From JBBROS01 sp965260995 (GTDB taxonomy: Bacteria; Pseudomonadota; Alphaproteobacteria; Acetobacterales; Acetobacteraceae), in assembly GCA_965260995.1 (NCBI GenBank), contig CBDHCD010000003.1:2046001-2110000 (forward strand): 64,000 nt of DNA, given 5' to 3'. Position numbers and translations under genes: made by a program. Shown in pieces: positions 55,232-63,622 of this stretch (positions within the stretch are counted from its first letter, which is position 1; every line of letters begins with the position of its first letter). A model generated the notes under the pieces. It saw only the letters and a program-made list of their open reading frames with translations, did no database searches and was not told the DNA's origin.

Positions 55232-55920
55232 GCGTGCTCCATTCCGGCTTCGCGGACCCGGTGCGGGACGCGCAGGCGTGCTTCCGGGCGGTGCTGGACG
55301 CGATGGCGCGGCCGGGGACGGTGCGGGCGGTCGAGGCCCCCGCCGCGCCGCCGCCGCCGCTCGACCGGGCGACGGCGGCGGTGCTGCTGACCCTGGCGGA
55401 CGCGGACACGCCGGTGTGGCTCGACGACGGCGCGGCGGTGGCCGGGGCCTGGGTCGGGTTTCATTGCGGCGCGCCGTTGGCGGGGCTAGGGGCGGCGGCG
55501 TTCGCGGTGTCGGTCGGGGCAGGCGCGGGCGGGCTGGGCGCGGCCGGGCTGGGCGCGGCCGGGCTGGGCGCGGCCGGGCTGGGCGCGGGCGGGCTGGGCG
55601 CGGGCGGGCTGGGCGCGGGCGGGCCGGCATCGGTTCCGGCGGGGCTGATCGCGGCGATGGCGGCCGGGTCGGACGACGCGCCGGAGGACGGGGCGACGCT
55701 GATCCTGCAGGTGGCGGCGCTGGGGCGGGGCCGGGCGCTGCGGCTGTCGGGGCCGGGGCTGGCGGCGCCGGCGCGGTTCGCGGCGGAGGGGCTGGGAGAC
55801 GGGTTCGTGGCGGCCTGGGCGGCGAACCGGGCGTTGTTCCCGCGCGGGGTCGATGTGGTGCTGTGCGCGGGGGACCAGGTGTGCGCGTTCCCGCGCACGC
55901 TGCGGATCGAGGAGGGCTGA
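55228..55920 (+). CDS. phnH: Carbon-phosphorus lyase subunit PhnH
   Basis: PLP-transferase-like fold subunit of the C-P lyase core complex. The 230-residue product has GFADPVRDAQACFRAVLDAM, ARPGTVRAVEAP and the C-terminal FPRGVDVVLCAGDQVCAFPR then TLRIEEG. The start is GTG at 55228, overlapping phnG. About one seventh of the protein (roughly residues 101-132) is a glycine/alanine/leucine repeat (GLGAA, then GLGAG) encoded by a 90-bp tandem array, an insertion that most PhnH proteins lack. Confidence 0.92.
   Translation: MSVLHSGFADPVRDAQACFRAVLDAMARPGTVRAVEAPAAPPPPLDRATAAVLLTLADADTPVWLDDGAAVAGAWVGFHCGAPLAGLGAAAFAVSVGAGAGGLGAAGLGAAGLGAAGLGAGGLGAGGLGAGGPASVPAGLIAAMAAGSDDAPEDGATLILQVAALGRGRALRLSGPGLAAPARFAAEGLGDGFVAAWAANRALFPRGVDVVLCAGDQVCAFPRTLRIEEG
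55531..55620. repeat. 15-bp tandem repeat (six units) inside phnH
   Basis: Six exact-length 15-bp units start at 55531, 55546, 55561, 55576, 55591 and 55606. The first three read GGGCTGGGCGCGGCC and the last three GGGCTGGGCGCGGGC, so each block is internally identical. They encode GLGAA x3 and GLGAG x3 in frame. The sequence identity suggests recent expansion. Confidence 0.95.
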
Positions 55921-55923
55921 GCG

Positions 55924-57063
55924 GTGGCCTACGTCGCGGTGAAGGGGGGCGAGCGGGCGATCGACGCGGCGCACGCGTGGCTGGCGAGCGAGCGGCGGGG
56001 GGACCCGGGGCTGGCGCTGGTGTCGGCGGAGCAGGTGGCCGGGCAGTTGGGGCGGGCGGTGGACCGGGTGATGGCCGAGGGGTCGTTGTATGACCGGGGG
56101 CTGGCGGCGCGGGCGATCCTGCAGGCGCAGGGGGACCTGATCGAGGCGGCGTTCCTGTTGCGGGCCTTTCGGGCCACCCTGCCCCGGTTCGGGCACGGCG
56201 TGCCGGCGGACACCGGGGCGATGCGGGCGGCGCGGCGGGTGTCGGCGATCTTCAAGGACCTGCCGGGGGGGCAGGTGCTGGGGCCGACGTACGATTACAC
56301 GCACCGGCTGCTCGACCCGGCGCTGCCGGACGCGCCGCCCGCGCCGGGGGAGGCGGAGGTGGGGGAGATCGAGACGAGAGCGGCAGAGGCTGGGGCGGAG
56401 GCGGGGGCGATGCCGCCGGTGTTCGGCATCCTGGGGCGGGAGGACCTGGTGGAGGCCGACGCGGCGGCGGGCGAGGGCGCGCCGGCTGACCTGACGCGGG
56501 AGCCGCTGCGGTTCCCGGCCGGGCGGGACGCGCGGCTGCAGGCCCTGGCGCGGGGGGACGAGGGTTTCCTGCTGGCGCTCGGCTACGCGACGCAGCGGGG
56601 CTACGGCAACACGCACCCGTTCGTGGGCGAGCTGCGGGTGGGGACGGTTTCGGTCGAGATCGTGCCGCCGGAGCTGGGGTTCGCCATCGACGTGGGCGAC
56701 GTGGTGCTGACGGAGTGCCAGATGGTCAACCAGTTCGGGGGCAGCAAGCGGGCACCACCGCAGTTCACGCGGGGCTACGGGCTGTGCTTCGGGCACGGGG
56801 AGCGCAAGGCGATGGCGATGGCGCTGGTGGACCGGGCGATGCGGGCGGAGGAGCTGGGCGAGGCGGCGGACGCGCCGGCGCAAGACGTGGAGTTCGTGCT
56901 GTATCATTCGGACAACGTGGAGGCGACCGGGTTCGTCGAGCACCTGAAGCTGCCGCACTACGTCGATTTCCAGAGCGAGCTGGAAACGATCCGGCGGATG
57001 CGGCGGGAGGCGGAGGCGGGTGCCGACGGGGCGGCGGGCGTGGATCAGGACGCGGCGGAATGA
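55924..57063 (+). CDS. phnI: Carbon-phosphorus lyase subunit PhnI
   Basis: Nucleosidase/transferase subunit of the C-P lyase complex. The 379-residue protein begins MAYVAVKGGERAIDAAHAWL (GTG start at 55924), has EGSLYDRGLAARAILQAQGD, LGYATQRGYGNTHPFVGELR, YGLCFGHGERKAMAMALVDR and VEFVLYHSDNVEATGFVEHL then KLPHYVDFQSELE, all PhnI landmarks. It follows phnH by 3 bp and overlaps phnJ by 4 bp. Confidence 0.96.
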   Translation: MAYVAVKGGERAIDAAHAWLASERRGDPGLALVSAEQVAGQLGRAVDRVMAEGSLYDRGLAARAILQAQGDLIEAAFLLRAFRATLPRFGHGVPADTGAMRAARRVSAIFKDLPGGQVLGPTYDYTHRLLDPALPDAPPAPGEAEVGEIETRAAEAGAEAGAMPPVFGILGREDLVEADAAAGEGAPADLTREPLRFPAGRDARLQALARGDEGFLLALGYATQRGYGNTHPFVGELRVGTVSVEIVPPELGFAIDVGDVVLTECQMVNQFGGSKRAPPQFTRGYGLCFGHGERKAMAMALVDRAMRAEELGEAADAPAQDVEFVLYHSDNVEATGFVEHLKLPHYVDFQSELETIRRMRREAEAGADGAAGVDQDAAE

Positions 57064-57911
57064 GCGAGTACAACTTCGCCTACCTGGACGAGCAGACCAA
57101 GCGGATGATCCGGCGCGCGCTGCTGAAAGCGGTGGCGATCCCCGGGCACCAGGTGCCGTTCGGCAGCCGGGAGATGCCGCTGCCCTACGGCTGGGGCACG
57201 GGGGGCATTCAGGTGACGGCGAGCGTGCTCGGCCCGGCGGACGTGCTGAAGGTGATCGACCAGGGGGCGGACGACACGACCAACGCGGTGTCGATCCGGC
57301 GGTTCTTCGCGCGGACCGCCGGGGTGCGGACGACGACGCGGACGGCGGAGGCGAGCGTGATCCAGACGCGGCACCGCATTCCGGAGACGCCGCTGACCGA
57401 GGCGCAGGTGATCGTCTACCAAGTGCCGCTGCCGGAGCCGCTGGCTAAGCTGGAGCGCAGCCGGGCGGAGACGACGCGGATGCACGGGCTGGCGGAGTAC
57501 GGGCTGATGCACGTCAAGCTCTACGAGGACATCACGCGCTACGGGCACGTCGCGGCCAGCTACGACTACCCGGTGATGGTGGGGGGGCGCTACCTGATGG
57601 CCCCGTCCCCCATCCCGGCGTTCGACAATCCGAAGATGCACCGGATGGCGGCGTTGCAGTTGTTCGGGGCGGGGCGGGAGAAGCGCCTCTACGCGGTGCC
57701 GCCCTACACGGACGTGCGCTCGCTCGACTTCGACGACCACCCGTTCCGGCCGGGGCGGGCGGCGCACGCCTGCGCGCTGTGCGGGGCCGGGGACAGCTAC
57801 CTGGACGAGGTGGTGACGGACGACCGGGGGACGCGGATGTTCGTGTGCTCGGACACCGACTACTGCGCCGGGCGGGTCGAGGCGGCCGGGCGGGCGGAGG
57901 CGGCGGAATGA
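57060..57911 (+). CDS. phnJ: Carbon-phosphorus lyase radical-SAM subunit PhnJ
   Basis: Radical-SAM enzyme that cleaves the C-P bond of ribosyl phosphonate. The 283-residue protein is close to the E. coli protein: MSEYNFAYLDEQTKRMIRRA, the glycyl region VAIPGHQVPFGSREMP (Gly29), and YDYPVMVGGRYLM. The Fe-S cluster cysteines are Cys238, Cys241, Cys263 and Cys269 (CX2CX21CX5C), all present, so the enzyme should be active. Length and spacing are normal. Confidence 0.97.
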   Translation: MSEYNFAYLDEQTKRMIRRALLKAVAIPGHQVPFGSREMPLPYGWGTGGIQVTASVLGPADVLKVIDQGADDTTNAVSIRRFFARTAGVRTTTRTAEASVIQTRHRIPETPLTEAQVIVYQVPLPEPLAKLERSRAETTRMHGLAEYGLMHVKLYEDITRYGHVAASYDYPVMVGGRYLMAPSPIPAFDNPKMHRMAALQLFGAGREKRLYAVPPYTDVRSLDFDDHPFRPGRAAHACALCGAGDSYLDEVVTDDRGTRMFVCSDTDYCAGRVEAAGRAEAAE

Positions 57912-58687
57912 TGGCGGCGGACGCGCTGCTGGCGGCGCGCGGGCTCCACCTGCGGTTCGGGCGGGTGGCGGCGCTGGAGGGGGTGGAGGCCGAGCTTTGG
58001 CCGGGGGAGGTCTTGGCGGTGGTCGGGGAGTCGGGGTCGGGCAAGACGACGCTGCTGAACGTGCTGTCGGGGCGGGCGCGGCCGGACGCGGGGACGGTGC
58101 TGGTGCGCGGCCCCGAGGGCGGGGTGCAGGACCTGCACGCCATGGCGGCCCCTGCCCTGCGGGCGCTGCACCGGTCGGACTGGGGGTTCGTGCGGCAGGA
58201 CCCGCGCGACGCGCTCAGGATGGGGGTGTCGGCGGGGGGCAACATCGGCGAGCGGTTGATGGCGCAGGGGCGGCGGCACTACGGCGACATCCGGGCGCAG
58301 GCGGCGGACTGGCTGCGGCAGGTGGAGATCGACCCGGCGCGGATCGACGACCTGCCGACGACGTTCTCGGGCGGGATGCTGCAGCGGCTGCAGATCGCGC
58401 GGACCCTGGTGACGCACCCGCGGCTGGTGTTCATGGACGAGCCGACCGGGGGGCTGGACGTGTCGGTGCAGGCGCGGCTGCTGGACCTGATCCGCACGCT
58501 GGTGGCGCGGCTCGGGGTCGCGGCCGTGCTGGTGACGCACGACATCGCGGTGGCGCGGCTGCTGGCGGGGCGGATCATGGTGATGCAGCGGGGGCGGGTG
58601 GTGGAGGCCGGGCTGACCGACCAAGTGCTCGACGACCCGAGGGACGCCTACACGCAGCTGCTGGTCAGCTCGGTGCTGCAAGCGTGA
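57908..58687 (+). CDS. phnK: Phosphonate C-P lyase ABC-type protein PhnK
   Basis: ABC ATPase-like protein that docks on the C-P lyase core complex rather than acting in transport. The 259 residues include Walker A GESGSGKTTLLNVLSG, the family stretch DWGFVRQDPRDALRM, signature FSGGMLQRLQIARTL and Walker B LVFMDEPTGGLDVSVQ. It starts with a double ATG at 57908, overlaps phnJ by 4 bp and phnL by 4 bp. Confidence 0.95.
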   Translation: MMAADALLAARGLHLRFGRVAALEGVEAELWPGEVLAVVGESGSGKTTLLNVLSGRARPDAGTVLVRGPEGGVQDLHAMAAPALRALHRSDWGFVRQDPRDALRMGVSAGGNIGERLMAQGRRHYGDIRAQAADWLRQVEIDPARIDDLPTTFSGGMLQRLQIARTLVTHPRLVFMDEPTGGLDVSVQARLLDLIRTLVARLGVAAVLVTHDIAVARLLAGRIMVMQRGRVVEAGLTDQVLDDPRDAYTQLLVSSVLQA

Positions 58688-59382
58688 GCGTGATGCTGCG
58701 GGCCGAGGGGGTGGGCAAGACGTTCACCCTGCATCTCCAGGGCGGGCTGGCGATCCCGGTGCTGGACGGGGTGTCGTTCGCGGTACGGGCGGGCGAGTGC
58801 CTGGCGCTGGCCGGGCCATCCGGGGCGGGCAAGTCCACCTTGATGCGGAGCCTGCACGGCAACTACCGGGTGGACCGGGGGCGCGTGCTGGTGCGGCACG
58901 AGGGAACGATGGTGGACCTCGCGGCGGCCGGGCCGCGGACGGTGCTGGCGGTGCGGCGGCGGACGCTGGGCACCGTCAGCCAGTTCCTGCGGGTGGTGCC
59001 GCGGGTGTCGGCGCTCGACGTGGTGGCGGAGGCGGCGGCGCTGCGGGGGGCCGAGGCGGGGGCGGCGCGGGAGGCGGCGCGCGACCTGCTGCTGCGGCTG
59101 AACATTCCCTCGCGGCTGCACGGGCTGCCGCCGGCGACGTTCTCGGGCGGGGAGCAGCAGCGGGTGAACCTGGCGCGGGGCTTCGTGGCCGGGCACCCGG
59201 TGCTGCTGCTGGACGAGCCGACGGCGTCGCTCGACGCGCGCAACGCCGGGGTGGTGGTGGAGATGATCCTGGCGGCGAAGCGGCGGGGGGCGGCGGTGGT
59301 CGGCATCTTCCACGATCGGGCGGTGCGCGAAACGGTTTCGGACGCTACACTGGCCATCACAGCTTTGCAGGACGCCGCATGA
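58684..59382 (+). CDS. phnL: Phosphonate C-P lyase ABC-type protein PhnL
   Basis: Second ABC ATPase-like accessory of the C-P lyase complex, 232 residues. It has GPSGAGKSTLMRSLHGNYRV, the PhnL-specific LGTVSQFLRVVPRVSALDVV, signature FSGGEQQRVNLARGF and Walker B LLLDEPTASLD. The GTG at 58684 overlaps the phnK stop (GTGA); an ATG 9 bp later (MLRAEGV) is an alternative. phnM overlaps its end by 4 bp. Confidence 0.95.
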   Translation: MSVMLRAEGVGKTFTLHLQGGLAIPVLDGVSFAVRAGECLALAGPSGAGKSTLMRSLHGNYRVDRGRVLVRHEGTMVDLAAAGPRTVLAVRRRTLGTVSQFLRVVPRVSALDVVAEAAALRGAEAGAAREAARDLLLRLNIPSRLHGLPPATFSGGEQQRVNLARGFVAGHPVLLLDEPTASLDARNAGVVVEMILAAKRRGAAVVGIFHDRAVRETVSDATLAITALQDAA

Positions 59383-60512
59383 CGACGATATTGACCAACG
59401 CCCGCCTGGTGCTGCCGGACCGGGTGATGCACGGCACGGTGGTGCTGGAGGGCGCGCGGATCGTCGAGGTGCAGCCGGGGGCGAGCGCGGCGGCGGGGGC
59501 GGTCGACGCGGAGGGCGACACGGTGATGCCGGGGGTCGTGGACCTGCACACCGACAACTTGGAGCGGCAGGTGCAGCCGCGCAGCAACGCGCGCTGGCCG
59601 TCGCGCTCGGCGATGGTGTCGCACGACGCGCAGTGCGCGGCCAGCGGGGTGACGACGGTGCTGGACGCGCTGTGCCTGGGCGACCTCGGGTTCGACAAGG
59701 ACCGGTTGCGGACGTTCCAGGACGGGGTGGCGGACCTCGACGCGCTGGACGGGACGGGGCTGCTGAAGAGCGAGCATTTCCTGCACCTGCGCTGCGAGTT
59801 GCCGGCCCCGGACCTGATGGAGCTGTTCGAGCCGGTGGCGGAGCACCCGAAGGTGCGGATGGTGAGCCTGATGGACCACTGCCCCGGCGTCGGGCAGTAC
59901 GCCGACCTCGACCGCTATCGGGCGCTGCGGCGGCGGGAGGGTCACGCGGAGGCGTGGATCGAGCGGCGGATCGCCGAGCTGCAGGCGCAGCGGGCGGCGG
60001 TGCGCGGGCCGAACCGGCGGCGGCTGCTGGCGCGGGTGGCCGGGCACCGGGCGGCGCTGGCGAGCCACGACGACCGCACGGCGGAGGAGGTGGCGGAGAA
60101 CGAGCGGGACGGCATCCGGATCAGCGAGTTCCCGGTGGCGATGGCCGCCGCCGAGGCGGCGCGGGCGCGGGGGATGGACGTGATCGCGGGCGCGCCGAAC
60201 ATCGTGCGCGGCGGCAGCCACTCGGGCAACGTGTCGGCGGCCGAGCTGGTGCGGCGGGGCACGGTGGACGCGCTGGCCAGCGACTACGTGCCGGCGAGCC
60301 TGGTGGAGGCGGCGTTCGGCTGCGTGCGGGAAGCGGGGATCAGCTTGCCGGAGGGGGTGGCGCTGGTGACGGCGAACCCGGCGCGGATGGCGGGGCTTTC
60401 GGACCGGGGGCGGCTGGAGGCCGGGTTGCGGGCGGACCTGGTGCGGCTGCGCGAGCACGAGGGGATGCCGGTGGTGCGGCAGGTGTGGCGGGCGGGGGAG
60501 CGGGTGATCTGA
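59379..60512 (+). CDS. phnM: Alpha-D-ribose 1-methylphosphonate 5-triphosphate diphosphatase PhnM
   Basis: Metal-dependent amidohydrolase that removes pyrophosphate from ribosyl phosphonate triphosphate in C-P lyase catabolism. The 377-residue protein shows MPGVVDLHTDNLERQVQPRS, a metal-site region LMDHCPGVGQY, GAPNIVRGGSHSGNVSAAEL and SDYVPASL, matching PhnM. It begins in an ATGA overlap with phnL. The DUF1045 gene follows after 7 bp. Confidence 0.95.
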   Translation: MTTILTNARLVLPDRVMHGTVVLEGARIVEVQPGASAAAGAVDAEGDTVMPGVVDLHTDNLERQVQPRSNARWPSRSAMVSHDAQCAASGVTTVLDALCLGDLGFDKDRLRTFQDGVADLDALDGTGLLKSEHFLHLRCELPAPDLMELFEPVAEHPKVRMVSLMDHCPGVGQYADLDRYRALRRREGHAEAWIERRIAELQAQRAAVRGPNRRRLLARVAGHRAALASHDDRTAEEVAENERDGIRISEFPVAMAAAEAARARGMDVIAGAPNIVRGGSHSGNVSAAELVRRGTVDALASDYVPASLVEAAFGCVREAGISLPEGVALVTANPARMAGLSDRGRLEAGLRADLVRLREHEGMPVVRQVWRAGERVI

Positions 60513-60519
60513 GGGCCTG

Positions 60520-61185
60520 ATGCGCGTCGCGGTCTATTACGCGCCCGAGGTGTCGGACCCGTTGTGGCGGGCGGGGTGCGCCTGGCTGGGGCGGGACCCG
60601 GAGACGGGGGCGGCGGTGCGCCAGCCGAAGGTGGCGGGGATCGCGGAGATGACGGCGGGTCCGCGGGTTTATGGGTTCCACTGCACGCTGAAGCCGCCGA
60701 TGCGGCTGGCGACGGCGTACGACGCGTTCCTGGCCGACGCGCGGGCGGTGGCGGCGTCGCTCGCGCCGTTCGCGTTGCCGGCGCTGGCGGTGGCGGACCT
60801 GTCGGGGTTCCTGGCGGTGCGGGAGGCGTCGCCCTGCCCGGCGCTGCGGGCGGTGGCGGACGCGTGCGTGGCCGGGCTGGACGCGCACCGGGCGGCGGCG
60901 GACGCGGCGGAGCTGGCAAGGCGGCGGGGCGCGGGGTTGCCGGCGGCGCAGGAGGCGATGCTGGCGCGGTGGGGCTACCCGCACGTGTTCGAGACGTGGT
61001 TCTTCCACATGACGCTGACGCGGCGGCTGTCGGACACGGAGCGGGCGGCGGTGCGGCCGGCGGCGGAGGCGTGGTTCGCGGGGACGCTGGCCGGGGGGCG
61101 GCGGGTGGACGCCCTGTGCGTCTACACGCAGCGGGAGGCGGGCGCGCCGTTCCTGCTGGCGGAGCGGCTGCGGTTCGGGGGTTGA
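60520..61185 (+). CDS. DUF1045 protein, 2H-phosphoesterase type
   Basis: A 221-residue protein of the DUF1045 family, found mainly in phosphonate operons. Two HxT motifs, HCTL (His54, Thr56) and HMTL (His163, Thr165), define a 2H phosphodiesterase fold. Such enzymes open cyclic phosphodiesters, so it may hydrolyse the ribosyl cyclic phosphate produced by PhnJ, a step done by PhnP in E. coli. phnP, phnN and phnO are not seen in this window. The role is inference from motif and position 7 bp after phnM. Confidence 0.88.
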   Translation: MRVAVYYAPEVSDPLWRAGCAWLGRDPETGAAVRQPKVAGIAEMTAGPRVYGFHCTLKPPMRLATAYDAFLADARAVAASLAPFALPALAVADLSGFLAVREASPCPALRAVADACVAGLDAHRAAADAAELARRRGAGLPAAQEAMLARWGYPHVFETWFFHMTLTRRLSDTERAAVRPAAEAWFAGTLAGGRRVDALCVYTQREAGAPFLLAERLRFGG

Positions 61186-61201
61186 CGGGCCGCGGCGGGC
61201 G

Positions 61202-61216
61202 AGGGTCGAGGACCCT
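61202..61216 (+). terminator. Weak terminator candidate after the phn operon
   Basis: AGGGTC pairs with GACCCT around GAG, 17 bp after the stop of the DUF1045 gene, followed by GGTTGT. The stem is short and the T-run is poor. The rest of the 160-bp gap to the mrr gene shows no gene. Confidence 0.35.
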
Positions 61217-61345
61217 GGTTGTCAGGAATGGTCGGGGGGCGATCCGGGCCGTTTCTTTTGCTCGTGGTCCCGGGGTAAGCCTCGTCGGTCGGCGCGGCGG
61301 CCGCCCGTCGTGGGTGCCGGCTTCGCCGCCGGCGGGGTATGACGA

Positions 61346-62275
61346 TTGGACATTCCGGATTTCCAGACGCTGATGCTGCCGGTGCTGCGCCGCGCCGCGG
61401 AGCGCCGGTGGGCGACGACCGAGCTGATCGAGGCGCTCGCGGGCGAGTTCGGGCTCGGCGAGGCCGAGCGCAGGGCCATGCTGCCGAGCGGGCGGCAGAC
61501 GACGATGGCGAACCGCATTTACTGGGCGGTGGCGCACCTGCACAAGGCGCAGGTGATCACGCGGGTGGCGCGCGGGCAGTACGAGGCGACCGAGCGGGGG
61601 TTGGCCCTGCTCGCGCAGCCGCCGCCGCGGCTCACCGTCGCCGCCTTGCAGCAATATCCGGAGTACGCGGCGTTCCGGGCGGCGGTGCACAAGGACGCGG
61701 GCGAGGCCGGGGCGGCGGCGGCGTCGGGCTCGCAGGCGGCGACGCCTGAGGAGCGGCTGGAGGCGGCGGACCGCGGCCTCAAGGCCGAGTTGGGGGCGAC
61801 GTTGCGGGCGCGGCTGCAAGCGTTGGCGCCCGCGGTGTTCGAGCAGGTGATCATCGACGTGCTGGTGAAGATCGGCTACGGCGGGTCGCGGCGCGAGGCG
61901 GCGGAGCGGCTGGGGCGCTCGGGCGACGGCGGGATCGACGGCGTGATTCGCGAGGACGTGCTCGGGCTGGACATGATCTACTTGCAGGCCAAGCGTTACG
62001 CGGACGAGAACACGGTGGGCGCGCCGGCGATCCAGGGGTTCGCGGGCGCCCTGCTCGCCAACGGCGCGACCAAGGGGGTGTTCGTCACCACGGGGCGGTT
62101 CACGGCGCAGGCGCGGCAGGCGGCCTCCGCCTACAAGGCGCACCGGCTCGTGCTGATCGACGGGATGGAACTGGCCCGGCTGATGATCGAGCACGAGGTG
62201 GGCGTGCGGACCGTGCAGACGATCCGGGTGCAGCGGCTCTCGCTCGAACCCTACGAGGAGGGGGAGATCGATTGA
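61346..62275 (+). CDS. mrr: Mrr-type restriction endonuclease
   Basis: A 309-residue type IV restriction-like protein. The N-terminal winged-helix Mrr_N domain begins DIPDFQTLMLPVLRRAAERR, and the C-terminal Mrr catalytic domain has LVKIGYGGSRREAAERLGRS then GDGGIDGVIREDVLGLDMIY and LQAKRYADEN, where the Asp, Gln and Lys of a D-QxK nuclease are present. Mrr cuts methylated DNA in E. coli. The best start is TTG at 61346, since MDIPDFQTLMLPVL is the usual family beginning; no in-frame ATG is close. No methylase or other restriction gene is adjacent. Confidence 0.88.
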   Translation: MDIPDFQTLMLPVLRRAAERRWATTELIEALAGEFGLGEAERRAMLPSGRQTTMANRIYWAVAHLHKAQVITRVARGQYEATERGLALLAQPPPRLTVAALQQYPEYAAFRAAVHKDAGEAGAAAASGSQAATPEERLEAADRGLKAELGATLRARLQALAPAVFEQVIIDVLVKIGYGGSRREAAERLGRSGDGGIDGVIREDVLGLDMIYLQAKRYADENTVGAPAIQGFAGALLANGATKGVFVTTGRFTAQARQAASAYKAHRLVLIDGMELARLMIEHEVGVRTVQTIRVQRLSLEPYEEGEID

Positions 62276-62348
62276 GCGCCGGGCCGGCCGCGTCGGCACC
62301 GCGGCCGGCGTTGCCGGAGGGCGAAACGCGCGGCGCGGGCGGGCGGGG

Positions 62349-62585
62349 TCACTGGTCGGCGGTCCGGGCCGGGTGGGAGGCGCGGCCGGCGGCGTGGGAC
62401 AGTTTTGAATCGTAGTAAGCGTAGGCCAGTTCAATCGCCGCGATGTAAACATCGTATCGGCCGCTGTCCTGGGCATCCTCGGCCAAGCTGAGGATTTGGT
62501 TCCCGCAGCAATCCGAGGGCGGGATCATCGGTTCGGCCAGGGAGAGAACTTGGCTGTCGCTCGATCCGTACTGACCAACCATCAT
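62349..62585 (-). CDS. Small acidic protein of unknown function
   Basis: A 78-residue reading frame that I do not recognise. It starts with two ATG codons, with GAGGG about 7 bp upstream. The sequence contains an internal repeat, SQVLSLAE at 11-18 and NQILSLAE at 29-36, separated by a Cys-Cys pair, then DVYIAAIELAYAYYDSKL, a likely helix. Its codons are AT-richer than those of all neighbours and the 5-prime side adjoins a low-GC islet, which suggests horizontal origin. It converges with mrr. A real gene is plausible but unproven. Confidence 0.5.
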   Translation of the reverse strand: MMVGQYGSSDSQVLSLAEPMIPPSDCCGNQILSLAEDAQDSGRYDVYIAAIELAYAYYDSKLSHAAGRASHPARTADQ

Positions 62586-62943
62586 GCTACGCCCTCAACG
62601 ATCTGATTTCGTCACTATACCTGATTCCAGAGTGTCTGGATGCAGGATTCACACTATATTTGTGTTAATAAAGTTTAGGGGACGTGAGTTTTTCATGTCG
62701 AACTGCTGTTTCGAGTGCTGTTAAACAGTAAATTCGTTAACGAAAGCCTCTAGATCGCCAACAAGATGGTATAAACCGGTTCGGGCGGGGCCGGATTCAC
62801 GGTTTTCACGAACGGCTGTCCCGGCCGGGTCGCCACGGCGGCGCCGGCGGTCGGTCGCGCGGGTTCGTCGGCCGCGGGCCGTTGACGACAGGCGGGGGCG
62901 TGGCCAGGGTGCGAGTTGATGGTGGCGGGCGCGGGACGGCGGC
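62586..62943. other. Gene-poor, AT-rich islet
   Basis: No convincing gene. Bases 62641-62700 have 22 G+C of 60 (37%) and 62701-62760 have 25 of 60 (42%), against roughly 75% elsewhere. It holds the perfect 12-bp palindrome TTCGTTAACGAA (62733-62744) and the 11-bp CTGTTAAACAG (62718-62728). On the minus strand, an AT-rich in-frame tail reading YHLVGDLEAFVNEFTV stops at 62721; it lacks a start codon outside the region antisense to the GNAT gene and may be a gene remnant. Confidence 0.6.
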
Positions 62944-63456
62944 GTGGATGAGGAACTGGCGCCGGTCGGCGCGGCGGATTTGCGGGACGGCGGGCCGCTG
63001 GCCGGGGCGTTGCTCGCGCTGAACAACGCGCACGCGGCCGAGTTGTCGTGGCTGGAGCCGGGGCGGCTGCGGCGGATGGCGGCGGCGGCGTTCCTGGCGC
63101 GGCGGGCCGGGGCGGCGGACGCGCTGCTGCTGGCGTTCGACCAGGATGCCGACTACGACAGCCCGAACTTCCTGTGGTTCAGGGCCCGGTTGCCGCGATT
63201 CGTTTACGTGGACCGGGTGGTGGTCGCGGTTCACGCGCGGCGGCGCGGCCTGGCGGGGCGGCTTTACCGCGAGCTGTTCGCGCGGGCCGCCGAGGCCGGG
63301 CATGAATGGGTGGTGTGCGAGGTCAACTCCGCGCCGCCCAACCCGGCGTCGGACGCCTTTCACGCGCGGCTGGGGTTCACGGCTATCGGCGCGGGGCAGG
63401 TTGACGGGGGGAAGAAGACGGTCCGCTACCTCGCCTGCCCGCTCGCCGGGTGCTGA
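62944..63456 (+). CDS. GNAT family N-acetyltransferase
   Basis: A 170-residue acetyltransferase. The central motif VYVDRVVVAVHARRRGLAGR then LYRELFARAAEAGHEWVV is the acetyl-CoA-binding motif A (RRRGLAG as the Q/RxxGxG/A loop). The end ASDAFHARLGFTAIGAGQVD is GNAT motif B. The early part ALNNAHAAELSWLEPGRL resembles putative GNATs acting on small substrates. The start is GTG at 62944. Substrate unknown. Confidence 0.82.
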   Translation: MDEELAPVGAADLRDGGPLAGALLALNNAHAAELSWLEPGRLRRMAAAAFLARRAGAADALLLAFDQDADYDSPNFLWFRARLPRFVYVDRVVVAVHARRRGLAGRLYRELFARAAEAGHEWVVCEVNSAPPNPASDAFHARLGFTAIGAGQVDGGKKTVRYLACPLAGC

Positions 63457-63622
63457 TGGCCGGCCTTGTTCGGGGTGCGGGCGGGCGGGGGTCGTCCATG
63501 CCGGGTTGAGCGGGTCCGCTTTCGCGGGCGGCGGCTGGCCGCGGCCCCTTGACCGACCCGAACGCAACCTTGTTCACTCCCGCGTGAGATATCGGCGTGA
63601 AACAACGGCGGAGGCCACTGGC

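Noticed and set aside
62721..63026. A 101-residue minus-strand gene antisense to the GNAT gene
   Set aside because: Most of it is arginine/proline-rich antisense of the acetyltransferase gene; only the last 16 or so codons look like real coding, so at most it is a remnant.
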